From the NCBI GenBank assembly GCA_946403565.1, contig CAMJAJ010000041.1:1-8253 (forward strand): 8,253 nucleotides of DNA. Direction: 5' to 3'. A program made the translations under genes and the position numbers. This stretch comes from an uncultured Treponema sp. (lineage in GTDB: Bacteria > Spirochaetota > Spirochaetia > Treponematales > Treponemataceae). Below are positions 1-6,650 of the stretch, in pieces. Within the stretch, counting starts at the first letter, position 1. The number at the start of each line of letters is the position of its first letter. Under the pieces are notes generated by a model. The model saw only the letters and a list, made by a program, of their open reading frames with translations. It ran no database searches and was not told where the DNA came from.

Positions 1-158
1 TTGGAACCGATGCCAGAAGATTATAGAATTCCTTCTTTTTCATACGTATATATTATCACACAATGGTCAAAATTAAAAGAGGAAAAGTTTGCAAAGATGG
101 GGGGCCTCTGGGCGGGGCCCGCTGCTGCCGTCCCGCCTTTGGATACAGGTTCTTCCTC

Positions 159-187
159 TTGACAGCTGAAAGGTGTTATAGTAAGCT
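159..187 (+). promoter_or_regulatory. Possible sigma-70 promoter of the RRM gene
   Basis: A perfect TTGACA lies at 159-164. The best-spaced -10 is TAAGCT at 182-187 (17-base spacer), a poor match. A better hexamer, TATAGT at 177-182, is only 12 bases away, too close for a normal promoter. Transcription from about 194 would give a leader of roughly 74 bases before the RRM start codon. The -35 box is convincing and the -10 is not. Confidence 0.35.
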
Positions 188-239
188 CAGAATTGGAAGT
201 GGTTTCATGTTCCGCAGCAGGCATCTGCAAATATTTCAC

Positions 240-258
240 GCCGTTAGACGGCAAAGGA
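240..258 (+). promoter_or_regulatory. Leader hairpin abutting the Shine-Dalgarno of the RRM gene
   Basis: GCCGT (240-244) and ACGGC (248-252) form a 5-bp stem with a TAG loop. The ribosome-binding site AAAGGA (253-258) starts at the next base, 9 bases before the ATG at 268. A weaker GCAG/CTGC hairpin sits just upstream (217-228). The ribosome-binding site is clear; a regulatory role for the hairpins is inference. Confidence 0.4.
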
Positions 259-267
259 TCATTTTAT

Positions 268-627
268 ATGTCCAAAAAGATTTATGTTGGAAACCTTAAT
301 TATTCGACCACGGAGGACACGCTCCAGGGCCAGTTCGCCAGCTATGGCGATGTTCTTTCAGTGGCAATAATAAAGGACCGCTACACGCAGCAGTCCAAGG
401 GTTTCGGTTTTGTTGAGATGGCAGATGACGCTGCTGCTGAAAGGGCTATCGGCGAGCTGAACGGCAGGGAAATCGACGGCCGCAAGGTCCGCGTGAACGA
501 AGCTGAGGACAAGCCCCGGCCTCCCCGCAGGCCGAGAGGTGACGGAGGGGACCACCGTGGTGGATTTGGACGCGACGGAGGATATGGCAGGAATTCTGGC
601 TACGGCCGCGACGACGGCCAGTTCTAG
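268..627 (+). CDS. Single-RRM RNA-binding protein with Gly/Arg-rich tail
   Basis: This encodes a 119-aa cytoplasmic RNA-binding protein. Residues 3-80 form one RNA recognition motif: RNP2 is IYVGNL (5-10) and RNP1 is KGFGFVEM (44-51), with the aromatic residues Y6, F46 and F48 that stack on RNA bases in this family. The tail from about residue 85 is first Pro/Arg-rich and then Gly/Arg/Asp-rich, with repeated GYGR units, resembling the glycine-rich tails of cyanobacterial and spirochaetal RRM proteins. The ATG at 268 is chosen because AAAGGA precedes it by 9 bases and the RRM begins right after. An in-frame TTG at 193 would add 25 residues unlike the family. The gene is a single unit with its own terminator. 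Some bacterial relatives are cold-induced; nothing here proves that. Confidence 0.93.
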   Translation: MSKKIYVGNLNYSTTEDTLQGQFASYGDVLSVAIIKDRYTQQSKGFGFVEMADDAAAERAIGELNGREIDGRKVRVNEAEDKPRPPRRPRGDGGDHRGGFGRDGGYGRNSGYGRDDGQF

Positions 628-653
628 GTCAGGTCCAGCAGGACGATAGAGCT

Positions 654-692
654 GCCGGGGGGAGCCTTTTTGCTCCTTCCGGCCTTTTTTTT
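654..692 (+). terminator. Strong intrinsic terminator after the RRM gene
   Basis: A 12-bp stem pairs 654-665 with 672-683 (two G-T wobbles, otherwise Watson-Crick) around the loop CTTTTT, followed by eight T residues at 685-692. It begins 26 bases after the RRM stop codon, so it should separate that gene from comF. Confidence 0.93.
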
Positions 693-741
693 CCCGAGCA
701 AGTTGCAGAACGCTGCCGGCCTCCGCATATATACATGCAGC

Positions 742-1533
742 ATGAGGATGAGTTTGATTTTCAAGACGGCGCGGACGGCGGCCCGGCTCAGGTTCATGGC
801 CGGCCAGCTGCTGTCCCGTGCCTTCGCGCTCTGTCTGGGCGGGAAGGTCTGCCTGTGCTGCGGACGACCGTCCGCCTTTCTGCCCGTCTGCGGGGACTGT
901 GTCCGGACCCGCATCATGGCCTTCCGACCGCCGTCGCAGTCCCGCTGCGGGGTCTGCGGCAGGCCCCTCCTGGGGGAGGCCGGGGTCTGCATGACCTGTC
1001 GGAGGGAGCCCGTGTTTTTACCGGTGGACGGGGTCTTTCCCCTGCACGGCTACCGGCTCTGGTACAAGAACCTCCTGTTCGCCTGGAAGATGGAGGGGGA
1101 GCGAAGCCTTTCCCCCGTTTTTGCGGCCGCGGTCCACAGGGCCCTGGGCCTGCTGTATGGGGGAGGGGAGGTCCCCTGCCTGGTGCCCGTCCCGCCGCGT
1201 CCCGGAAAGATACGGGCGACCGGCTGGGACCAGGTGGACGAGCTGTGCCGCCTGCTTTCTGTCCTGTTCGGCTACCGGGTGGAGCGGCTTTTGGTCCGCC
1301 TGTCCGGGGAGCAGCAGAAGAAGAAGTCCCGCTGGGAGCGGCACGGCATGAGGTGCGTGTACGGCCCTTCAAGGCGATTTACACAATTGAAAAGGCGTGA
1401 TATAATACCGCAGGAGGTCGTGCTGATCGACGACCTCATCACGAGCGGTGCGACTGTCTGTGAATGTGCCGATATATTGAAGAGGGGCTTTGTCGAAAAA
1501 GTGAAGGTTCTTTCGCTTTTTATAGTAGACTAA
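742..1533 (+). CDS. comF: ComF-family phosphoribosyltransferase-like protein
   Basis: With the ATG at 742 the protein has 263 aa. The N-terminal part carries four CxxC pairs (C37/C40, C50/C53, C69/C72, C83/C86), the zinc-ribbon arrangement of ComF proteins. The C-terminal part is a type I phosphoribosyltransferase fold with the PRPP-binding motif VVLIDDLITSGAT, aspartates D230 and D231. ComF is needed for DNA uptake in naturally competent bacteria, where it helps move single-stranded DNA; in other lineages its role is less clear. The start is uncertain: ATGs at 742, 748 and 796 are in frame and none has a strong ribosome-binding site. The frame also extends up to a TTG at 670, but that lies inside the preceding terminator. 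A weak TTGCAG (703-708) and TATATA (728-733), 19 bases apart, could be its promoter. The last 150 bases are unusually AT-rich because a promoter is embedded there. Confidence 0.85.
   Translation: MRMSLIFKTARTAARLRFMAGQLLSRAFALCLGGKVCLCCGRPSAFLPVCGDCVRTRIMAFRPPSQSRCGVCGRPLLGEAGVCMTCRREPVFLPVDGVFPLHGYRLWYKNLLFAWKMEGERSLSPVFAAAVHRALGLLYGGGEVPCLVPVPPRPGKIRATGWDQVDELCRLLSVLFGYRVERLLVRLSGEQQKKKSRWERHGMRCVYGPSRRFTQLKRRDIIPQEVVLIDDLITSGATVCECADILKRGFVEKVKVLSLFIVD
1378..1406 (+). promoter_or_regulatory. Extended -10 promoter inside comF, probably for the cheW operon
   Basis: TTTACA (1378-1383) is followed after exactly 17 bases by a perfect TATAAT (1401-1406), with the extended -10 TG at 1398-1399. 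Transcription would start near 1413, giving a leader of about 220 bases before cheW. This is one of the best-matching sigma-70 promoters in the window. It lies in coding sequence whose base composition turns AT-rich just there. No terminator was seen between it and cheW. Confidence 0.7.
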
Positions 1534-1635
1534 TAAGCCTTTGTGGTGTAAAATTAGAGAAGGATACCGTTTCCTTGGAGATGCCGCCGCTGGCGGTGTT
1601 CCGGGGATGCCTTGATTTTTGAGGAGAAGAAGAAG

Positions 1636-2142
1636 ATGGCCGAAGAAAATAAGATGCTCCAGCTCGTGACCTTCCGCCTTGGAGAGGAGCTTTACGGCGT
1701 GGACATTATGGATGTCAAGGAAATCGTCCGTGTTCAGAACGTAAGGCCGATTCCGAACGCGCCTTACTACGTGGAGGGAATCATAAACCTCCGCGCCGAG
1801 ATAATACCGATTATAAACCTCCACAAGCGTTTCCATATCCAGAAGCAGTATAAGGAGGTGGAGGTTGATGATGACTTTGGAGAGGATGACGGCGGGTTCA
1901 TCATCCTGAACATCGAGGACAACAAGATCGGCATCATCATCGACCATGTGGCCCGCGTCATCCCCGTGGACAGGACCGACATCAAGCCGCCGCCACAGAT
2001 GTTCAGCGGAATCGGAACCGAGTATATCGAAGGCGTCGTGCGGCAGCAGGACGACTCGTACCTGATTATCCTCGACATACGGAAGATATTCAGCGCAGGC
2101 GAGCTGCAGAAGATTATCGACCCCCAGATGGCGAGCGCGTAA
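1636..2142 (+). CDS. cheW: CheW chemotaxis coupling protein
   Basis: CheW is a cytoplasmic adaptor that joins methyl-accepting receptors to the histidine kinase CheA. The 168-aa product matches the family along its length: LVTFRLGEELYGVDIMDVKEI (residues 10-30), VEGIINLRAEIIPIINLHKRF (46-66), then GGFIILNIEDNKIGIIIDHV and a C-terminal LIILDIRKIF strand. The usual NLRG motif reads NLRA (A54), and a short acidic stretch (about 74-85) lies between the two SH3-like subdomains. The ATG at 1636 is preceded 9 bases upstream by GAGGAG (1621-1626); the in-frame TTG at 1612 lies upstream of that site. It is first in the operon, with a leader containing a small GC hairpin (1583-1597). The next gene starts 30 bases after its stop. 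No cheA or receptor gene is in the window. Confidence 0.95.
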   Translation: MAEENKMLQLVTFRLGEELYGVDIMDVKEIVRVQNVRPIPNAPYYVEGIINLRAEIIPIINLHKRFHIQKQYKEVEVDDDFGEDDGGFIILNIEDNKIGIIIDHVARVIPVDRTDIKPPPQMFSGIGTEYIEGVVRQQDDSYLIILDIRKIFSAGELQKIIDPQMASA

Positions 2143-2172
2143 GCCCTCGTCCTCCTGGAGAAACTTTGGACA

Positions 2173-3258
2173 ATGATTAAAACCTATAGCTCAACTATCA
2201 GGCGCAAGGAGATGGAGGCCGTGCTCGTCTGCATGGTCGACGAACGTCTGGGGCCGGGGGAGGCATGTACCCGTCTGGTGCAGTACGTCAAGGAGTGCAC
2301 CTCCTGCGACGGTGCTGTCGCGCTGCGGAGTCCCTCGCTGGCCTTGGAATATGCGCTTGCCGCCCTGTCCTCCGTTGACGGCGCCCCGATCGAGAAGGGC
2401 GCTTCCGTCATGATAAGCGCGCTCGCCCCCTGCTGGCAGGTCCTGACCCTCGAGAAGCTGGGCTACCGGCCCCTGGTGCTGGACGTGTGCGAGGAGAACG
2501 GCCTGGTCACCCCGGAGGTTTGCGCCGAGGGGGTACGGCAGGGCGGAAAGGTTCTCGTGCTGACGGAGTCGATGGGCGTCCTGCCCGACATGGATGCGTT
2601 CGCGGCCCTTGGCGTTCCTATCATAGAAGACATCTCCCAGTCGGCCCTGGCCCGCTACCCCTTCAAGGGGGAGGCCGCCGGGGAAGGGGAGGAGCAGCCG
2701 AAGGGCGTGGCCGCGGGTATGTGCGGCTCCTACGCGATATTCGGGATGGAGGACCGGGACATCGTGACCGCCGGAGGGGGTGCCGTTCTCATGGCCCCGA
2801 CCCGCAAGGCGTGGATTCCCCTCAAGGCCCTGGCTGATGCGGCGCCTTCGACGGACCTCATGCCCGACATGAACGCCTCCCTGGCTTTCGTGGAGATGAA
2901 GGAGTACGCCCGCAACGAGGCCGTGCGGAAGGAGCTGTTTGGCCTGTATTCCCGCGCCATAATGAGCGGCCGGCACAAGACCTACGCGCGGGCGGAGGGG
3001 GACTCCAGCACGGTCTACTCCTTCCCCCTCGTGTTGAACACGGGCTTCAAGGACGTGAAGTCCTATGCCCAGAAGAAGGGAATCGAGGTCAGGCAGGCCT
3101 ATGAGAATTCCGTCATAGCCCTGCGCCAGGAGGCGCTTTCGCCCTCGTGCATCTGTGCGAATTCCCTCCTCCTGCGCTGTGCCCTGTTCCCCCTCTATCC
3201 ACGGCTCGGACAGAAGGATGCCGCCCGCATCGTCAAGGTCCTGCAGTCGCTTCCGTAG
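2173..3258 (+). CDS. DegT/DnrJ/EryC1/StrS-type aminotransferase homologue lacking the catalytic lysine
   Basis: The 361-aa protein has the layout of the sugar aminotransferase (DegT) family, which transfers an amino group to keto-sugars using PLP. Recognisable are the PLP-ring motif VPIIEDISQSALARY (residues 148-162, D153 and Q156 kept), the glycine-rich strand IVTAGGGAVLM, and the helix LMPDMNASLAFVEM. At the place where active members have the Schiff-base lysine (S-F-H-x-T-K-N type motif) it reads FGMEDRDIVTAGGG, with arginine at residue 195. No lysine lies between residues 178 and 211. It may therefore not bind PLP covalently and may act as a non-enzymatic or altered member. A Glu/Gly-rich insert follows residue 165. 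The ATG at 2173 has GGAG at 2157-2160, a little far (12 bases). It sits 30 bases after cheW and 35 before nadK. Confidence 0.8.
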   Translation: MIKTYSSTIRRKEMEAVLVCMVDERLGPGEACTRLVQYVKECTSCDGAVALRSPSLALEYALAALSSVDGAPIEKGASVMISALAPCWQVLTLEKLGYRPLVLDVCEENGLVTPEVCAEGVRQGGKVLVLTESMGVLPDMDAFAALGVPIIEDISQSALARYPFKGEAAGEGEEQPKGVAAGMCGSYAIFGMEDRDIVTAGGGAVLMAPTRKAWIPLKALADAAPSTDLMPDMNASLAFVEMKEYARNEAVRKELFGLYSRAIMSGRHKTYARAEGDSSTVYSFPLVLNTGFKDVKSYAQKKGIEVRQAYENSVIALRQEALSPSCICANSLLLRCALFPLYPRLGQKDAARIVKVLQSLP

Positions 3259-3274
3259 GATTGAATTGTGCTGC

Positions 3275-3292
3275 CGAGGTGTACGAGGTGTA
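3275..3292 (+). repeat. Tandem 9-bp repeat duplicating the ribosome-binding site of nadK
   Basis: CGAGGTGTA occurs twice in direct succession. Each copy contains a GAGG Shine-Dalgarno core (3276-3279 and 3285-3288). The second is 5 bases from the nadK ATG at 3294 and the first is 14 bases away. The duplication probably supplies the functional spacing and supports the chosen start. Confidence 0.6.
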
Positions 3293-3293
3293 T

Positions 3294-4148
3294 ATGAAGA
3301 AGTGCCTGATTATAGAGAACTCCTTTAAGGCCGGCGCCGTACCGCTGGGTGGCGAGATAGAGGCCTTCCTGTCGGCGCGCGGGGTGGAGTGCGACCTGTT
3401 TGAATACGACGGCTCCTCCATGCGGAACCGGAACATAAGCCCCTCCTTCGACGGCTACAGCTTCGTCATAACCCTGGGCGGCGACGGCACCGTACTCTTC
3501 GCGTGCAGGGGCTGTGCCCCCCTGGGCATTCCCGTCATCGCGGTCAACCTGGGGGAGTTCGGTTTCCTGGCGAGCGTACAGGTCTCCCGATGGAAGGAGG
3601 AGCTGGGGTCCTACCTGGACGGCAGCGCCTTCGTCAGCGAGCGGAGCCTTGTGGAGGCCGAGGTCCTGCGCGACGGCAAGACGGTCTTCAAGACCAACTG
3701 CATGAACGACATCGTCATATCGGGCAAGTCCAATTCGACGCTGATAAACCTGGAGGTGGCCTACAACCACGCGCTCCTGGGGCCGTTCAAGGTGACGGGC
3801 GTGATAGTCTCCACGCCGACCGGCTCCACGGGCTACAATGCCGGGGCCGGCGGCCCCATCGTGGACTCCACCATGGAGGCCATGCTGCTCACGACGATAA
3901 GCTCCTTCAGCCTTTCCGCCCGGCCGCTCGTGTTCGGTGCGGACGGCGAGATTGCCATAACGGTGCTTCCCTCCCGGATCGGGGTGGAGCTTACGGCGGA
4001 CGGCCAGCTTTCCTTCGGCCTGGAGCAGGGGGACGTCATCATCCTGGGCCTGACCGACTACAAGGCCCGCCTCCTGTGCTCCACGCAGGAGAAGTTCTAC
4101 GCGGCCCTGCAGAGCAAGCTGAACTGGGCAGGGGGGCCACGTGCTTGA
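3294..4148 (+). CDS. nadK: NAD kinase (ATP/polyphosphate-dependent)
   Basis: The enzyme phosphorylates NAD to NADP, the only route of NADP synthesis in most bacteria. The 284-aa product carries the family signatures in order: LGGDGT (61-66) for the phosphate donor, VNLGEFGFLA (84-93), CMNDIVI (136-142) and the conserved block TPTGSTGYNAGAGGP (174-188), where the usual GSTAY reads GSTGY. The ATG at 3294 is chosen because GAGG lies just upstream and the Rossmann-like strand starts at residue 4; longer in-frame extensions overlap the previous gene. The last 8 bases overlap the start of recN, and a run of six G residues (4131-4136) in the C-terminal codons doubles as the recN ribosome-binding site. 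An essential housekeeping function is expected. Confidence 0.95.
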   Translation: MKKCLIIENSFKAGAVPLGGEIEAFLSARGVECDLFEYDGSSMRNRNISPSFDGYSFVITLGGDGTVLFACRGCAPLGIPVIAVNLGEFGFLASVQVSRWKEELGSYLDGSAFVSERSLVEAEVLRDGKTVFKTNCMNDIVISGKSNSTLINLEVAYNHALLGPFKVTGVIVSTPTGSTGYNAGAGGPIVDSTMEAMLLTTISSFSLSARPLVFGADGEIAITVLPSRIGVELTADGQLSFGLEQGDVIILGLTDYKARLLCSTQEKFYAALQSKLNWAGGPRA

Positions 4149-5850
4149 GGAGCTTGACGTCCACAATTTTGCCCTCATAGACTCCGCCCATGTCGACCTT
4201 TCCAAGGGCTTCACGGTCCTTTCCGGTGAGACGGGCGCGGGAAAGTCCATCCTCATCGGCAGCCTGGCCTTCCTCCTCGGGGGGCGGGCCTCTGCCGAAC
4301 AGATCCGCACGGGCTGCCGCGAGGCCCAGGTGAGCGGCTGTTTCCTTTTGGGGACGGACAGCCGGGAGGCCCTGGACTGGCTTTCCGCCCATGACATCGA
4401 GGCTGAGGACTCCCGCATCATGATACGGCGGACCATAAAGGAGGGGGGCAAGTCCTCCGCCTGGATCGGCGGCGTTCCGGTGACCCGGGCCGACCTGTCC
4501 GACTTCGCCGCCACGCTCGTGGACATGCACGGGCAGCACGAGCAGCAGTCCCTGATGAAGGTCGCCGAGCACCGGCGCTACCTGGACATCTATGCGGACA
4601 TCGTGGGCGAGGTGGCTTCCTTTACCGGCCTCTACGGGGGCCTGGTGGAAAAGCGCAAGGCGCTCTCGTCCTTCAACATCGACGAGAAGGAGCGGCGCGA
4701 CAGGCTGGAGATGCTGAACTTCGCCATCGGTGAGATAGACGGGGCCAGGCTTTCCGACGGCGAGGACGAGGAGCTTGAGGCCGAGGAGGGCCGCCTGTCC
4801 TCCTACGAGAAGCTCTGCGCCGACGTGGGCGAGGCCGCCCGCCAGCTGGACGGCGGCGAGGAGGGGGAGGCCGGCGTCATCCCCTGCATGCGGCGGCTCA
4901 ACTCCGCCATGGAGCGGGCCCTGGGCAGCGACCCTGCCCTCTCTTCGATCGGCGAGCGACTGCAGAGCGCCTTTTACGAGCTGGAGGACATTTCCAGCGA
5001 GATACAGAAGTACGAGCGGGGCCTCGTGTACGACCCCGCAAGGCTTTCCGAGGTGCAGGAGCGGCTGGAGCTCATATACAAGCTCAAGAAGAAGTATGTC
5101 TCGCAGAACGCAACGGTCGCCGACCTGCTTGCCTGGGCCGACCGGGCCAGGGAGGAGGCTGCCCGCCTGGGTGGCCTTACCGAGGACAAGTCCGTCCTGG
5201 AGGCCGAGGTCGCCGAGCTTGAGAAGAAGGTCTACCTTGCCGCGAAGGCGATAAGCGCGAAGCGCTCCGAGGCCGCGGGCAGGATGTCCGTCGCCATAAT
5301 GGAGGTGCTGGCGAAGCTGGGCATGGGGAACGCCGTGTTCAAGGTCTCCATGAAGGTCAAGCCGGGCGATGCCATCGAACAGCGCTGCGGCCCCTACGGG
5401 ATGGACGACATAGAGTTCCTGATAAGTGCGAACCCCGGTTCCCCCCTGCTTCCGCTGGAGCGGGTCGCCTCCGGAGGCGAGCTGAGCCGGGTCATGCTCG
5501 CGATGAAGACGATACTTTCCGCCGCCGACACGGCCGGTACGCTCGTGTTTGACGAGATCGACACCGGAATCGGAGGGGAGGTCGCCGTCTCGATCGGTGA
5601 GCACCTCAAAAAATTGTCCGGAAATAAGCAGGTTTTGTGCATAACACACCTTGCAAGTATTGCGGTTTTTGCCGATAATCAAATAAAGATAGCGAAGGAT
5701 GTTGCTGGAAACAGCACTTCGACGGACGTGTTCCCGATAGGTGGGCAGGAGCGCGTCAGGGAAATAGCACGGATGCTCTCGGGCGACAGCGATTCCCAGC
5801 AGTCGCTTGAGCATGCTGATGCCATGTTGCATAAATACGGAGGTATGTGA
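4141..5850 (+). CDS. recN: DNA repair ATPase RecN
   Basis: RecN is an SMC-like ATPase that acts early in double-strand-break repair. The 569-aa length is normal. Visible motifs are Walker A GETGAGKS (29-36), the conserved DMHGQHE (128-134), a long charged coiled-coil region (about 150-370, with the usual reversal in the middle), the ABC signature SGGEL (444-448), Walker B TLVFDEIDTG (467-476, D471 and E472) and the H-loop ITHL (H503). After the H-loop the sequence reads ASIAVFADNQ where most relatives have PQVAAxAD. Translation starts at GTG 4141, overlapping nadK by 8 bases, with AGGGGGG upstream. The segment around 5607-5720 is clearly more AT-rich than the rest and contains a promoter-like site. 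The TGA stop shares one base with the next ATG. Confidence 0.96.
   Translation: MLEELDVHNFALIDSAHVDLSKGFTVLSGETGAGKSILIGSLAFLLGGRASAEQIRTGCREAQVSGCFLLGTDSREALDWLSAHDIEAEDSRIMIRRTIKEGGKSSAWIGGVPVTRADLSDFAATLVDMHGQHEQQSLMKVAEHRRYLDIYADIVGEVASFTGLYGGLVEKRKALSSFNIDEKERRDRLEMLNFAIGEIDGARLSDGEDEELEAEEGRLSSYEKLCADVGEAARQLDGGEEGEAGVIPCMRRLNSAMERALGSDPALSSIGERLQSAFYELEDISSEIQKYERGLVYDPARLSEVQERLELIYKLKKKYVSQNATVADLLAWADRAREEAARLGGLTEDKSVLEAEVAELEKKVYLAAKAISAKRSEAAGRMSVAIMEVLAKLGMGNAVFKVSMKVKPGDAIEQRCGPYGMDDIEFLISANPGSPLLPLERVASGGELSRVMLAMKTILSAADTAGTLVFDEIDTGIGGEVAVSIGEHLKKLSGNKQVLCITHLASIAVFADNQIKIAKDVAGNSTSTDVFPIGGQERVREIARMLSGDSDSQQSLEHADAMLHKYGGM
5651..5679 (+). promoter_or_regulatory. Candidate internal promoter in the 3' end of recN
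   Basis: TTGCAA (5651-5656, 4 of 6) and GATAAT (5674-5679, 5 of 6) are 17 bases apart, in the most AT-rich part of recN. Transcription would start near 5686, about 165 bases before the next gene. The same bases include GCCGATAA (5671-5678), identical to the sigma-28 -10 consensus, but no TAAA-type -35 lies 15 bases upstream, so sigma-28 use is unlikely. Confidence 0.4.
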
Positions 5851-6650
5851 TGGCAACAAGTAGTGAGAAGAGGAACGAGTTCAGTGACCGTTGCAAGCCC
5901 ATCAAGGAAAAGATAAAGGCCGTCCTGGACAAGGAGAAGGCCCAGAACGCCGAGCTTAAGACCAACAAGGACGGGGCGGAGATAAAGAAGCTCGCCCTGG
6001 CGGACATGATGCTTTCGCTTTCTTCCCTGTACATGGCGCAGAACACCCTTTCCGTCAACATACTCAACTTCAAGAACAACGACGCGCTCAACGACGCGCG
6101 CAAGATAATCTACAAGGCCCTCATCTACATGGAGGACGTGGTCTCCAACTACGTGGACTGCCCCTATGCGGACCTGGAGCCCAAGCTGGCCACGATCGCC
6201 AGCGTGCCCATCAGCCAGCGCTACTACCTGGTGCGCAAGTTCGGCCTGACGATAAAGCTCCTGGCCGACGCCTTCGGCGACAACTCCAAGTGGAAGTGGA
6301 CCTTCGTGGAAATCCGCGGCCGCTTCGTCGTGGTCGCCAAGAACCTGCTGGACATGAAGCAGGCCGCCAAGGACAACTTTGACCCGAGCTCCGAGAACTA
6401 CGAGACGTCGGTCCTGTACATCCGCCTTATCCGGAAGCTGCTTGACGACAGCGCGATGGACTACCGCGACAAGTACGAGCTGGGCAGCCGCCGGGCCGAC
6501 GACATGAAGCAGGCCGTGAACCTGCTCATCGCCGCCCGCCGGGTCGCGATGGCCCTGTCCGACAACGAGGCCTCCGAGGAAATCAAGAAGAAGGCCGTCG
6601 TCTGGAAGAACAAGCTCGACGCTGACATGAAGTCCGGCGCGAGCAAATGA
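5850..6650 (+). CDS. Unrecognised helical 266-aa protein, co-translated with recN
   Basis: I do not recognise a family. The product is soluble-looking, with no signal peptide or membrane segment, and mostly helical. Residues about 17-50 are rich in Lys, Glu and Ala (possible coiled coil), followed by more hydrophobic helices (about 51-115), a central aromatic patch KWKWTFVEIRGRFVVV, and a charged C-terminal third ending in a Lys-rich helix. Cysteines are few and not arranged as a metal site. The ATG at 5850 is chosen because GGAGGT (5839-5844) is 6 bases upstream; a GTG at 5847 would be too close. It overlaps the recN stop by one base (TGATG) and its own stop overlaps the next ATG (ATGA), so its product is probably made together with RecN and the HD protein. 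A possible separate promoter lies in recN. Function is unknown; the gene is clearly real by codon use and tight packing. Confidence 0.88.
   Translation: MATSSEKRNEFSDRCKPIKEKIKAVLDKEKAQNAELKTNKDGAEIKKLALADMMLSLSSLYMAQNTLSVNILNFKNNDALNDARKIIYKALIYMEDVVSNYVDCPYADLEPKLATIASVPISQRYYLVRKFGLTIKLLADAFGDNSKWKWTFVEIRGRFVVVAKNLLDMKQAAKDNFDPSSENYETSVLYIRLIRKLLDDSAMDYRDKYELGSRRADDMKQAVNLLIAARRVAMALSDNEASEEIKKKAVVWKNKLDADMKSGASK

Noticed and set aside
21..299. Short open frames on both strands before the RRM gene
   Set aside because: They overlap each other, lack ribosome-binding sites and resemble no protein; the region reads as intergenic.
1577..1611. Imperfect direct repeats ending in GATGCC and a GCCGCC/GGCGGT hairpin before cheW
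   Set aside because: The repeats are short and few, and the stem has no T-tract, so it is not a terminator; kept only as a leader hairpin note.
4131..4136. A run of six G residues at the nadK-recN junction as a phase-variation tract
   Set aside because: It is short, lies in housekeeping genes and serves as the recN ribosome-binding site.
5671..5678. Sigma-28 (FliA) promoter suggested by a perfect GCCGATAA
   Set aside because: No TAAA-like -35 element is found at the required distance; it is coding sequence.
4039..5859. A 606-codon open frame on the - strand opposite recN
   Set aside because: It mirrors recN, has no recognisable domain, and is the usual antisense artefact of GC-rich codon bias. 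The same holds for the long - strand frames at 6461-7927 and 3195-4526.
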